From Pseudonocardia nematodicida (GTDB taxonomy: Bacteria > Actinomycetota > Actinomycetes > Mycobacteriales > Pseudonocardiaceae), in the NCBI RefSeq assembly GCF_040105385.1, contig NZ_JBEDNQ010000001.1, positions 310,001 through 374,000 on the forward strand: a stretch of 64,000 bases of DNA, in the 5' to 3' direction. The position numbers and the translations under genes are program-made. Under the pieces are notes generated by a model. It saw only the letters and a list, made by a program, of their open reading frames with translations, was not told the DNA's origin and searched no databases. Shown piece by piece: positions 36,903 through 44,720 of the stretch; positions within the stretch are counted from its first letter, which is position 1; every line of letters begins with the position of its first letter.

Positions 36903-38075
36903 ATGGCCGTCCCCACTCCGACCCGCGACGACCGGTTCTCGTTCGGACTCTGGACGGTCGGCTGGCGGGCCGCCGACCCGTTCGGCGACCCCACCCGGCC
37001 CGAGCTCGACGTCGTCGAGGCCGTGCACCGGCTCGCCGAGCGCGGCGCCTGGGGGCTGACCTTCCACGACGACGACCTGTTCGGCTTCCGCCCCGACGCC
37101 GGCACCCGGGACAAGCAGATCGCCCGGCTGCGGGAGGCCTGCGAGGCCACCGGCATGACCGTCCCGATGATCACCACGAACCTGTTCTCGCACCCGGTGT
37201 TCAAGGACGGCGGGTTCACCTCCAACGACCGCTCGGTCCGCCGGTTCGCGCTGCGCAAGGTGCTGCGCAACGTCGAGCTGGCCGCCGAGCTCGGTGCACG
37301 GACGTTCGTGCTCTGGGGCGGCCGGGAGGGCTCGGAGTACGACACGGCCAAGGACGTCCGCGCCGCCCTCGACCGGTACCGGGAGGCGATGGACCTGTTG
37401 TGCGGGTTCGTCCGGGACCGCGGCTACGACCTGCGGTTCGCGATCGAGCCGAAGCCCAACGAGCCGCGCGGGGACATCCTGCTGCCCACCGTCGGGCACG
37501 CGCTGGCGTTCATCTCCCGGCTCGCGGATCCGGAGCTGGTGGGCGTGAACCCGGAGGTCGGGCACGAGCAGATGGCCGGGCTGAACATGGTGCACGGGGT
37601 GGCGCAGGCGTTGTGGGCGGGCAAGCTCTTCCACATCGACCTCAACGGCCAGCGCGGGATCAAGTTCGACCAGGACCTGGTGTTCGGGCACGGCGACCTG
37701 CTGAACGCGTTCGCGCTGGTGGACCTGCTGGAGTCAGCCGGCTACGACGGCCCGCGGCACTTCGACTACAAGCCCTCCCGCACCGAGGACGTGGCCGGGG
37801 TGTGGAACACCGCCGAGGCCAACATGCGCACCTACCTGCTGCTGCGCGAGCGCGCCGCGGCGTTCCGGGCCGATCCCGACGTCGTCGCCGCGATGGACGA
37901 GGCCGGGGTGCCCGCGCTGTCCGAGCCGACCTTGTCGGCCGGGGAGACGACCGCCGACCTGCTGGCCGACCGGGCGTCCTACGAGGACTTCGACCCGGAC
38001 GCGCCCGGTCGTCGCGGGTACGGGTTCGTCCGGCTGCACCAGCTCGCCCTGGAGCACCTCACCGGGGCACGATGA
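36903..38075 (+). CDS. xylA: Xylose isomerase
   Basis: 390 aa, the class I length typical of actinobacteria. It interconverts D-xylose and D-xylulose. TFHDDDLFGF supplies the catalytic His/Asp (about 55/58). EPKPNEPRGD and the later GHEQMAG and HIDLNGQ segments give metal ligands. GAGGAG lies 9 nt before the ATG. It is cotranscribed after the importer ATPase and followed 4 nt later by a second ROK gene. No xylulokinase gene lies in the window. Confidence 0.96.
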   Translation: MAVPTPTRDDRFSFGLWTVGWRAADPFGDPTRPELDVVEAVHRLAERGAWGLTFHDDDLFGFRPDAGTRDKQIARLREACEATGMTVPMITTNLFSHPVFKDGGFTSNDRSVRRFALRKVLRNVELAAELGARTFVLWGGREGSEYDTAKDVRAALDRYREAMDLLCGFVRDRGYDLRFAIEPKPNEPRGDILLPTVGHALAFISRLADPELVGVNPEVGHEQMAGLNMVHGVAQALWAGKLFHIDLNGQRGIKFDQDLVFGHGDLLNAFALVDLLESAGYDGPRHFDYKPSRTEDVAGVWNTAEANMRTYLLLRERAAAFRADPDVVAAMDEAGVPALSEPTLSAGETTADLLADRASYEDFDPDAPGRRGYGFVRLHQLALEHLTGAR

Positions 38076-38079
38076 CCGG

Positions 38080-39243
38080 GTGGCTCCCCGCCCCGTGACC
38101 GACGGGCCCGCCCGGGCGCCGGCCGTGCGCCGGCACAACCTGGGCCTGCTGCTCGACGCGCTGCGGGGAGCGCCGTCGTCGCGGGCGTCGCTGGCGACGG
38201 CGACCGGGCTGACCCGCGGGACGGTCGCGGTGCTGCTCGACCCCCTGGTCGAGGCGGGCGTGCTCGCCGAGGGGGTGCCGACCCGCTCCGGGGTCGGGCG
38301 GCCGGGGCGTCCACTGTGGTTCGCCGCGACCGGCCCGGTCGTGCTGGGGATCTCGGTCGAGGTGGACGGGATCGACGTGCGGGTGTCCGGACTGGACGGT
38401 GAGACCGTGCTGCGCGCCCGGCGCCGTCGCGACCACCGGCGGCATCCCGCCGCGGACGTGTTCGCGCGGGCGGCCCGCGTCGCGCGGGAGCTGGCCGACC
38501 GGGTCGGACGACCGGTGGCCGGGGCCGGGCTCGCCGTTCCCGGCCCGGTCCGCGGCGACGGCGACGACGCGGTCCTGCTGCAGGCGCCGAACCTGCCGCT
38601 GCTGCGGGGGTGCCGGCCGGCGCGGCTGACCGGGCCGTTCGGGACCGCGCCGCCGGTCGTCGGGAACGAGGCGTCGCTCGGCGCGCTCGCCCACCTCGGC
38701 GAGGGACCGGACTTCGTGTACGTCTCGGCCGACGTCGGGATCGGCGGCGGGATCGTGCTCGACGGCCGGGTGCTGCCCGGCTCCCGCGGGGTGGCCGGGG
38801 AGATCGGGCACGTCGTCGTCGAGCGGGACGGGCGGGCGTGCGGGTGTGGCGGGTCCGGCTGCGTCGAGCAGTACGCCGGGCTGCCCGCCCTGCTCGGCGA
38901 CGCCGGCGTCGCGGCTGTGCCGGAGCTGCGGGCCGCCGCCCGGGCCGGGGACCCGGCCGTCCTCGGCGCGCTGGGGCGGGCCGGGAGCGCGCTGGGCGTC
39001 GCGCTGGCCTCGGTGATCCACGTCGTCGACGTGCCGGCGGTCGTGCTCGGTGGTCGCTACGCCGAGCTGGGGGACTGGCTGGTGCCCGCGGTACGCGCGG
39101 AGATGCGGCGGCGCGGGCTCACCGCCGGGCCGGAGGTCGAGGTGCTGGCGTCGGCGCACGGGCGGTCCGCCGCGGCGGCCGGGGCGGCGCGGGCCGCGCT
39201 CGACCGGGTGCTCGCCGAGCCGGACCTGCTCCTGGCGCGCTGA
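38080..39243 (+). CDS. ROK-family transcriptional regulator
   Basis: 387 aa with an N-terminal HTH (about 18-70: SRASLATATGLTRGTVAVLLDPLVEAGVL) and an ROK domain containing CGCGGSGCVEQYAG, the zinc-binding motif. The GTG lies 4 nt after the xylA stop, so it is translated with xylA; a GTG at 38095 is an alternative. This is the second ROK protein in the locus. It is more like classical XylR repressors by its position behind xylA. Confidence 0.87.
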   Translation: MAPRPVTDGPARAPAVRRHNLGLLLDALRGAPSSRASLATATGLTRGTVAVLLDPLVEAGVLAEGVPTRSGVGRPGRPLWFAATGPVVLGISVEVDGIDVRVSGLDGETVLRARRRRDHRRHPAADVFARAARVARELADRVGRPVAGAGLAVPGPVRGDGDDAVLLQAPNLPLLRGCRPARLTGPFGTAPPVVGNEASLGALAHLGEGPDFVYVSADVGIGGGIVLDGRVLPGSRGVAGEIGHVVVERDGRACGCGGSGCVEQYAGLPALLGDAGVAAVPELRAAARAGDPAVLGALGRAGSALGVALASVIHVVDVPAVVLGGRYAELGDWLVPAVRAEMRRRGLTAGPEVEVLASAHGRSAAAAGAARAALDRVLAEPDLLLAR

Positions 39244-39247
39244 GAAC

Positions 39248-39514
39248 TCACCGGGATCGGTAGTTCTCGCGGCGGTGACCGACGGCGACGACCTGCACGA
39301 CGAGTACCCCGTCGTCGATCTCGTAGACGATCCGGTGGTCGCCGGTGCGGACCCGCCATTCACCTCCACCACCGACGAGCCGGGTGGCTGCGGGAGGACG
39401 GGGCTCGTCGGCAAGCAGCTCGATGGCGGCCTGTACCCGCCGCCGGGCCTGGGCGTCCAGCTTCCGGAGGCTCCGTGCTGCTGCGGGTGAGACGACGACC
39501 TCGTACCGGCTCAC
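39248..39514 (-). CDS. RelE/ParE-type toxin
   Basis: 88 aa. The RelE-fold pattern is clear: SRYEVVVSPAAARSLRKLDAQARRRVQAAI, then EWRVRTGDHRIVYEIDDGVLVVQVVAVGHRRENY with basic residues at the mRNA-cleavage site. The GTG start overlaps the stop of an antitoxin-like stub as GTGA. Longer in-frame starts upstream would read through the antitoxin region and are not needed. It ends 4 bp from the convergent ROK gene. Its full antitoxin is missing, so it may be inactive, silent, or controlled from elsewhere. Confidence 0.85.
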   Translation of the reverse strand: MSRYEVVVSPAAARSLRKLDAQARRRVQAAIELLADEPRPPAATRLVGGGGEWRVRTGDHRIVYEIDDGVLVVQVVAVGHRRENYRSR

Positions 39515-39609
39515 AGTCCGAGATCGGCTTTCACCGTCTCCCACGGGATCGGGCCCTCTCCGGACTCCGCCATCTCGCGCCGGGCCTCGGCCGCTGCCCG
39601 GCTCCTCGC
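39511..39609 (-). pseudogene. Truncated type II antitoxin (C-terminal stub)
   Basis: In the frame that overlaps the toxin start as GTGA, the translation ends PWETVKADLGL-stop, the usual C-terminal end of RelB/Phd-type antitoxins. Reading upstream there are about 32 residues (with an internal ATG at 39573) before an in-frame TGA at 39610-39612. Only 30 bp then separate it from the next gene. The DNA-binding N-terminal part is therefore absent. A 20-residue peptide from 39573 could still be made and might bind the toxin. Confidence 0.6.
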
Positions 39610-39641
39610 TCATGTACAGATCGTGTGCCTGAGATGTACGT

Positions 39642-42221
39642 CTACGCCAGGATCCAGGTGTCCTTCGCCCCGCCGCCGCGCGACGAGTTCACGATCATGC
39701 CGCCGGGCGGGGCGACCCGGGACAGCGCGGCCGGCAGGACGTCGACGTCCGGGACGTCGCCGTGCCCGTGCGACTGGACGGCGAACACCCGCAGGTCGAC
39801 GGCCTGCGGCTGCAGGACGCCGTCGGTGAACGTCGGGTGGGTGGAGATCCCCACCAGGTCCTGGGCGACCCACCCGGCCGGCCGGGCACGGACCGCCTCG
39901 GCGGCCCGTTCGAGCTCGTCGGACCCGGCCCGGGGTCCGATGAGGACCCCGGCGCCGCCGTAGCCGTCGACCGGCTTGAGCACGAGCTCGCCGAGCCGGT
40001 CCAGGACCTCCTCGCGGGCCCGCGGATCGGCACAGGGCAGCGTCGGCACCGAGGCGAGCACCGGTTCCTCGCGCAGGTAGTAGCGGATCATCTCCGGGAC
40101 GTAGGCGTAGATCAGCTTGTCGTCGGCGACGCCGTTGCCGGGCGCGTTGCGCAGCGCGACCCGCCCGCGGGCCACCGCGGCGAGCAGCGCCCGGCCGAGC
40201 GGGCGGAGGTCGGCGCCGCGGGCGGTGGCGAGCTCGCTCTCGTCCATCCGCCGGTAGAGGGTGGTGATCCGGCGCCGCCGGCCCGCGCCGACCAGGAACA
40301 CCGCGCCGTCGGTGACCTGCAGCTTCGACGGCGTGACCAGCGGGATCTCCATCGCCTCGGCCAGCAGCCGGTGCTCGAAGAACGCGGGATCGGCCTCGCC
40401 TGCGGACAGCAGTGCGGCCTCGCCGTCCGGGCCGTGCGGGTCGCCTGCGGCCAGCGCGGCGCGGAGCCGCTCCGGGACGTCGTCGAGGTTGCGGACCTCC
40501 GAGGGCGACTCCACGTCCGGCAGCACCGACCGGATCAGCCGCCGGCTCATCAGCGAGAAGCCGATCCCGGACGGCACCCGCAGGTTGTCCTCGAGCACGA
40601 CCCAGCCGTCGTCGGAGTCGCGGACGAGGTCGATGCCGCCGACGGCGATGCGCACCGCGTCCGGCGGGACGAGCGTGCCGGACCGGGTCCGCCCCGGGAC
40701 CTGGTCGAGGACCGCGGCCGGGACGATCCGGTCACGGACGATCTCCCGGCGGCCGTAGACGTCGCGGACGAACTGCTCGAGCGCCCGGATCCGCTGGGCG
40801 AGCCCGGTCGAGAGGTGCTCCCAGTCTCCGGTGGAGATGATCCGCGGGATGAGGTCGAGCGGGAACAGCCGCTCGCCGTCCTCGCCCGCCGCGACGCCGG
40901 GGACCCCGAAGGTGACGCCGCGCGCGCGCTGCTCGGTGCGCAGTGCCGACTCCGCCGCGGCCAGGCCGCGCGGGCCGAGCCGTTCCAGGGCGCGGAACAG
41001 CCAGCCGTAGGCGGGGCGGAGCTTGCCGTCGTCGTCGACGGCCTCGTCGTAGCGGGGCGGGGCGTAGCCGGCCAGCAGCTCGGGGGCGACCGGGACGACC
41101 AGCGGCGGCGTCGTGCGGGGTTCCTCGCCCTGGGTGCGGGCGACCAGGTCGTCGACGACGTCGGCCAGCGACCCGCGACGGCCGAACGCCCGCCGCTGGG
41201 CGGCCGCGCCCGACCCGCGGGCCAGCACCGCCTCGGCGAGCTCGGTGACCTGCTCGAAGTCCCCGGTGTCCTCCAGCCACGGCCGCAGCTCGGCGACCAT
41301 CGCCCGCAGCTGCACCGACGGGGAGGTCAGGACGGGGGCGCGGGGGTCGGAGACGTCGACCAGGTCGCCCTCGAGCCCGGAGCGGGCTGCCCGCCAGGCG
41401 GCGCCGCGCAGCAGCTCGTGGCGCACGCGGGGGAGCGGGGCCCCGGCCTCGCAGTCGGCCCGGGCCCGTCCGACCAGCGCGCGGAACAGCCCGGCGATGA
41501 GCACGACGTCGTCGACCTCGGGGCAGGCGTCGCAGACCCGCAGCTCGACGGTCGGCAGGTGCGCACTCGGCCGGACGTCGAAGTAGAGCATCCCGGCGTC
41601 GCTGATCGTCCCGGACGCGATCAGCTCGTCGATCATGGCGTCGTACTCGGCCGCGGTGGTCACATCGCCGGGCGGGCCGGCGGTGGGCCAGCGCTGCCAG
41701 ATCATGCTGCGGAAGCTGGCGTAGCCGGTGTCGTGGCCGCGCCAGTAGGGCGAGCTGGAGGTGATCGCGAGCAGGGCCGGCAGCGCGGGCGCGACGCGGC
41801 GGGAGACCTGCACCGCGGTGTCCCGGTCCGGGACGTCGGCGTGCACCTGCACCCCGCAGATGTGCTGCTCGCGCACCAGCATCTGGTACTCGTGCTGCAT
41901 CCGCTCGTAGCGGGCGCCGGCCGAGATGTCCTCGCCGGAGAGGTCGACGAGCGGGACGGTCCCGGCGGCGACGACGCCCAGCCCGAGCGGTTCGGCCGCG
42001 GAACGCAGGCTGGCGCGCAGCCGGCGGACGTGCCCGCGCAGCTCGTCCAGCGACGGGGTGGCCGGGGTGTTCGTCTCGACCAGCGAGCGCTGCAGCTCGG
42101 GGAAGAACTCCTTGCCGTCGAGGCGTTCGAGCAGCCGGTCGACCTCCGGTGCGGCCCGCCGGTCGGTCAGCCCGACGACGTGGAACTCCTCTTCGACCCC
42201 TACGAGCGGTACGTCCCCCAC
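39642..42221 (-). CDS. Carboxylate-amine ligase fused to circularly permuted ATP-grasp protein
   Basis: 859 aa. Residues 1-375 form a glutamate-cysteine-ligase-2 (YbdK-type) domain: GVEEEFHVV with the metal/ATP acidic cluster near the N-terminus, GVQVHADVPD and PTVELRVCD. Residues about 385-859 form a circularly permuted type 2 ATP-grasp domain (DUF404/407) with VLEDNLRVPSGIGFSLMSRR, LVTPSKLQ, LRNAPGNGVADDK and LKPVDGYGGAG. Both halves make amide-type bonds, so a small peptide or peptide-like product is likely. The usual alpha-E and transglutaminase partners of the ATP-grasp part are not adjacent. TAGCGT 8 nt before the GTG suggests a leaderless mRNA. Confidence 0.87.
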   Translation of the reverse strand: MGDVPLVGVEEEFHVVGLTDRRAAPEVDRLLERLDGKEFFPELQRSLVETNTPATPSLDELRGHVRRLRASLRSAAEPLGLGVVAAGTVPLVDLSGEDISAGARYERMQHEYQMLVREQHICGVQVHADVPDRDTAVQVSRRVAPALPALLAITSSSPYWRGHDTGYASFRSMIWQRWPTAGPPGDVTTAAEYDAMIDELIASGTISDAGMLYFDVRPSAHLPTVELRVCDACPEVDDVVLIAGLFRALVGRARADCEAGAPLPRVRHELLRGAAWRAARSGLEGDLVDVSDPRAPVLTSPSVQLRAMVAELRPWLEDTGDFEQVTELAEAVLARGSGAAAQRRAFGRRGSLADVVDDLVARTQGEEPRTTPPLVVPVAPELLAGYAPPRYDEAVDDDGKLRPAYGWLFRALERLGPRGLAAAESALRTEQRARGVTFGVPGVAAGEDGERLFPLDLIPRIISTGDWEHLSTGLAQRIRALEQFVRDVYGRREIVRDRIVPAAVLDQVPGRTRSGTLVPPDAVRIAVGGIDLVRDSDDGWVVLEDNLRVPSGIGFSLMSRRLIRSVLPDVESPSEVRNLDDVPERLRAALAAGDPHGPDGEAALLSAGEADPAFFEHRLLAEAMEIPLVTPSKLQVTDGAVFLVGAGRRRRITTLYRRMDESELATARGADLRPLGRALLAAVARGRVALRNAPGNGVADDKLIYAYVPEMIRYYLREEPVLASVPTLPCADPRAREEVLDRLGELVLKPVDGYGGAGVLIGPRAGSDELERAAEAVRARPAGWVAQDLVGISTHPTFTDGVLQPQAVDLRVFAVQSHGHGDVPDVDVLPAALSRVAPPGGMIVNSSRGGGAKDTWILA

Positions 42222-42293
42222 AGAGGGTGACGCTAAGCGCCCCCTGTTACGTACGTGTGACCGACGAAGATCGACTTCGGGTGTCGGTGTCGC

Positions 42294-42349
42294 CGAGGGG
42301 TACGTGAGCGCTTTCCGATCTTGTGCTCACCGCTCTCATGTACCCCTCG
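42294..42349. repeat. Long imperfect palindrome
   Basis: CGAGGGGTAC (42294-42303) pairs with GTACCCCTCG (42340-42349). The pairing continues inward with small bulges (TGAGCG with CGCTCTCA). It lies in the 214-bp gap between the ATP-grasp fusion start and the end of the MBL-fold gene. A smaller hairpin CGAAG/CTTCG is nearby (about 42265-42279). It may terminate the convergent-side transcript. Confidence 0.7.
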
Positions 42350-42435
42350 ACGGAGGCCGGCGCGGCCGGTCCCCGGCCGACGCGGACCGTCCCGGGGGCC
42401 ACGGCGCGTCGGCGGCGGTCGCGGGCAGGCGACGG

Positions 42436-43152
42436 TCAGTGGAGCGCGGCGAGCTCGGTCCGCTGGGCGGCCGCCTCGTCGGGGGTCATCGGGTCGCCGT
42501 GGCCGGGGACGTAGGTCGTCGCGTCGCGGGCCAGCAGGACGTCGACGGCGCCGGCCCAGCGGGCGGGGTAGGCGTCCGGCCCGACCGACGGCGGCGCCCC
42601 GTTCTCCAGCAGGTCCCCGGCGAACAGCACTCTCGCGTCGGCGACGTGCACGGCCAGGTCGTGCCCGGTGTGCGCCGGGCCGGGGTGGACGAACGTCACG
42701 ACGCGCCCGCCGAGGTCCAGGTCGTGGGTGTCGCCGGGGAGCGGGCAGACCGGGTGGTCGGGGAGCACGGGCACCGAAGCCGCGAGCGCCTCCGCGGTGC
42801 GGTGGTCGACGGCATCACGGTAGTGGCGGGTCCACTGTGCACGCTGGGCTCGCGCGGTGACGGCGAGCGCCGCGGCGCACCCGGCCTGCGCGTACACCGG
42901 AGCGCCGGGGAACGCCGACGTCCCGAAGCAGTGGTCGAAGTGCGCGTGCGTGATCGCGACGACGACCGGGAGCGCGGTGACGGTGCGGATCGCCGCGGCG
43001 AGCTCGGCGCCCTGGACGTCGTCGCCCCGGGTGTCGATGACCAGGGCCCGGTCGTCGCCGAGCACCAGCCCCGTCGTCAGGTCGAGCTCGGTGTACCGGC
43101 GGACGAGCACCCCGTCCGCGACCTCGAGCCACACCCCGTCCACCGGGCCCAT
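42436..43152 (-). CDS. Metallo-beta-lactamase-fold hydrolase
   Basis: 238 aa. HAHFDH (69-74) is the signature zinc site; GPAHTGHD and VLFAGDLLE provide the next His and bridging Asp, and YVPGHGDP a last His. The pattern fits the beta-lactamase-like hydrolase group rather than glyoxalase II. The ATG has GGCAGG upstream. The substrate is unknown. The gene stands alone between two hairpin-rich gaps. Confidence 0.85.
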   Translation of the reverse strand: MGPVDGVWLEVADGVLVRRYTELDLTTGLVLGDDRALVIDTRGDDVQGAELAAAIRTVTALPVVVAITHAHFDHCFGTSAFPGAPVYAQAGCAAALAVTARAQRAQWTRHYRDAVDHRTAEALAASVPVLPDHPVCPLPGDTHDLDLGGRVVTFVHPGPAHTGHDLAVHVADARVLFAGDLLENGAPPSVGPDAYPARWAGAVDVLLARDATTYVPGHGDPMTPDEAAAQRTELAALH

Positions 43153-43183
43153 CCTGCCCCGCTCGAACGTGAATCGGTCGCGT

Positions 43184-43251
43184 CAGACGCTCGCTGATCA
43201 TGGCAACGCTCACGCGATCGCGTGAGCGTTGGCCAGTCCGGTGAGCGTCTG
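43184..43251. repeat. Nested palindrome
   Basis: The inner perfect 28-bp palindrome (43204-43231) has arms CAACGCTCACGC around GATC. The outer 9-bp arms CAGACGCTC (43184-43192) and GAGCGTCTG (43243-43251) enclose it, so the whole can fold as one long hairpin or cruciform upstream of the MBL-fold gene. Confidence 0.8.
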
Positions 43252-43470
43252 CGAAAGCGCGCGCCTGCCAGCGATGAACCAAGGTCGAGACGACGTAGTC
43301 CGTGCGAGAGTCCGCACCCTGGTGCGCATCGGCTCCTGTCGTTCTCAGGCTCGCCGAAGTACCTGGGAGAAGCGTCCGGTGTAGGTCGAGCCGAGTGCAC
43401 TTACGGTGCCTCGCCACGCTCCGCGGCCGACACGGAGTGCACTCACGTAGTTCTCCGGCAACATCCGACG

Positions 43471-43526
43471 CGATCGAATTCGGAGAACGCGCGTTCGATC
43501 GGGAACGCGTTCTCCGGACCCGATCG
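43471..43526. terminator. Long palindrome after the DUF429 gene
   Basis: CGGAGAACGCG (43481-43491) pairs perfectly with CGCGTTCTCCG (43506-43516) over a 14-nt loop, and CGATCG flanks both sides. It begins 15 bp beyond the DUF429 stop, the position expected for its terminator. Confidence 0.5.
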
Positions 43527-43540
43527 CGTCCACCGACAGC

Positions 43541-44215
43541 TCAGACGGCGATCGCTGTGGGGCGGCCGGTTGCGGTGGTGTCGGGGCCGAGGTGGTCGGC
43601 GGTGCCGCGAGCGACGCGTTCGGCGGTCCAGGCGCAGGCCAGGGCGTCGAGGACGTCGTCGAGGCGGGCCGCCGGCGGCAGGTCGCCCAGTGCCGCGGCC
43701 GGGTCGAGCCACGACGAGACCGCGGCGATCCGCTGGCCGGCGCCGCGCGCGGTCTTCTTGGAGGCGAAGTCCACGGTCGGCGCCAGCGTCCGGTACGACA
43801 GCTCCGGATGCGCCTCGACCACCGTGTCCGGCAACGTGACCCGCTGGAACTCGCGGATCTTCGGCACGATGTACCAGGTCTGCAGGCTGATCTTCTTGCC
43901 GGTGACCTGCTGCGCCGCGGCGCAGGCGTCGGCGTAGGAGGTGGCGGCCAGCACCGCGGCGGGCGGGGTCGGGAACAGCGACGAGCGGGCCCGGCCCAGC
44001 CGTGCCGCGGCCAGCAGCTCGGCCTCGCGCCGCGCACCGCCGGACGGCAGGGCGAGCGGGATGTCGACCGCCACGGCGTCGCACCCGGCCGTGACCACCA
44101 GCACCGCGCCGGCGTCCGGCACGACCTCCCAGGTGACCCTGCGGGACCGGCCGGTGCCGCTCAGCAGGCACACCACCCAGCCCGTCGGGACCCCGTCCAC
44201 ACCGGCGACGCGCAT
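43541..44215 (-). CDS. DUF429 domain protein
   Basis: 224 aa DUF429 protein, a family predicted to have an RNase H-like nuclease fold. It shows AGVDGVPTGWV at the N-terminus (Asp7), the acidic DIPLALP strand, and EAHPELSYR near the middle, the usual family landmarks. The substrate is unknown. It is divergent from rpiB with only 15 bp between the start codons. CAGGAT lies 6 nt before its ATG on the coding strand, so the mRNA is probably leaderless. Confidence 0.82.
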   Translation of the reverse strand: MRVAGVDGVPTGWVVCLLSGTGRSRRVTWEVVPDAGAVLVVTAGCDAVAVDIPLALPSGGARREAELLAAARLGRARSSLFPTPPAAVLAATSYADACAAAQQVTGKKISLQTWYIVPKIREFQRVTLPDTVVEAHPELSYRTLAPTVDFASKKTARGAGQRIAAVSSWLDPAAALGDLPPAARLDDVLDALACAWTAERVARGTADHLGPDTTATGRPTAIAV

Positions 44216-44217
44216 GG

Positions 44218-44227
44218 GAGGATCCTG
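44218..44227. promoter_or_regulatory. Overlapping back-to-back -10 elements for DUF429 and rpiB
   Basis: On the plus strand GAGGAT (44218-44223) ends 7 nt before the rpiB GTG. On the minus strand CAGGAT (44222-44227) ends 6 nt before the DUF429 ATG. Both are one base from TAGGAT, a common actinobacterial -10. They overlap at AT of the central GGATCC, so one near-palindrome would serve two divergent leaderless genes. Confidence 0.5.
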
Positions 44228-44230
44228 CCC

Positions 44231-44701
44231 GTGCGCGTCTACCTGGGCAGTGACCACGCCGGTTTCGAGGTCAAGGGCAAGCTCGTCGAGTACCTGACCG
44301 AGCAGGGAGTCGAGGCGGTCGACGTCGGCGCCCCGACCTACGACGCCCTCGACGACTACCCCGCCTGGTGCATCGAGACCGCGCGGCGCGTGGTGGAGGA
44401 CCCCGAGAGTCTCGGCATCGTGCTCGGCGGCTCCGGCAACGGCGAGCAGATCGCCGCGAACAAGGTGAAGGGCATCCGTGCCGCGCTGGCGTGGAACGAG
44501 AACACCGCCAAGCTCGCCCGCGAGCACAACGACGCCCAGGTCGTCGGCATCGGCGCCCGCCAGCACTCGTTCACCGAGCTCGTGGCGATCGTCGACGCGT
44601 TCCTGGCCACCCCGTTCTCCGGCGACGAGCGCCACCAGCGCCGCATCGACCAGATGCTCGACTACGAGAAGACCGGCGAGATCGAGCTCCCGGCGAGCTG
44701 A
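44231..44701 (+). CDS. rpiB: Ribose-5-phosphate isomerase B
   Basis: 156 aa. It interconverts ribose-5-phosphate and ribulose-5-phosphate. GSDHAG at the N-terminus and LGGSGNGEQIAANKVKGIRAAL are the family marks. As in Mycobacterium tuberculosis RpiB, the catalytic Cys of the E. coli enzyme is absent and the Glu of GNGEQ is the likely base. The DNA glycosylase gene follows 19 bp later, the same order as Rv2465c-Rv2464c. No ribosome-binding site is seen; it is probably leaderless. Confidence 0.94.
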   Translation: MRVYLGSDHAGFEVKGKLVEYLTEQGVEAVDVGAPTYDALDDYPAWCIETARRVVEDPESLGIVLGGSGNGEQIAANKVKGIRAALAWNENTAKLAREHNDAQVVGIGARQHSFTELVAIVDAFLATPFSGDERHQRRIDQMLDYEKTGEIELPAS

Positions 44702-44720
44702 GGCCCGAGGGCGGGATCAG

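Larger units (their letters stand above)
43153..43540. other. Gene-free gap with dense inverted repeats
   Basis: 388 bp between the MBL-fold gene start and the DUF429 end, with no credible coding frame. It holds the nested palindrome 43184-43251, a direct pair of GAGTGCACT(T/C)ACG (about 43393 and 43432), a lone TTCTCCGG, and the palindrome 43471-43526. Composition is less GC-rich than neighbouring genes. Confidence 0.7.

Noticed and set aside
39511..39613. 121-aa version of the RelE toxin starting at 39613
   Set aside because: The extra N-terminal 33 residues are low-complexity and come from the antitoxin region read in the wrong frame. The GTGA overlap fixes the start at 39514.
39762..42230. 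An 822-codon plus-strand frame
   Set aside because: Antisense to the ligase/ATP-grasp fusion; low-complexity translation and no ribosome-binding site.
43153..43540. Small RNA or mobile-element remnant
   Set aside because: Only palindromes are visible; there is no transposase fragment, no target duplication and no promoter-terminator pair that would define an RNA gene.
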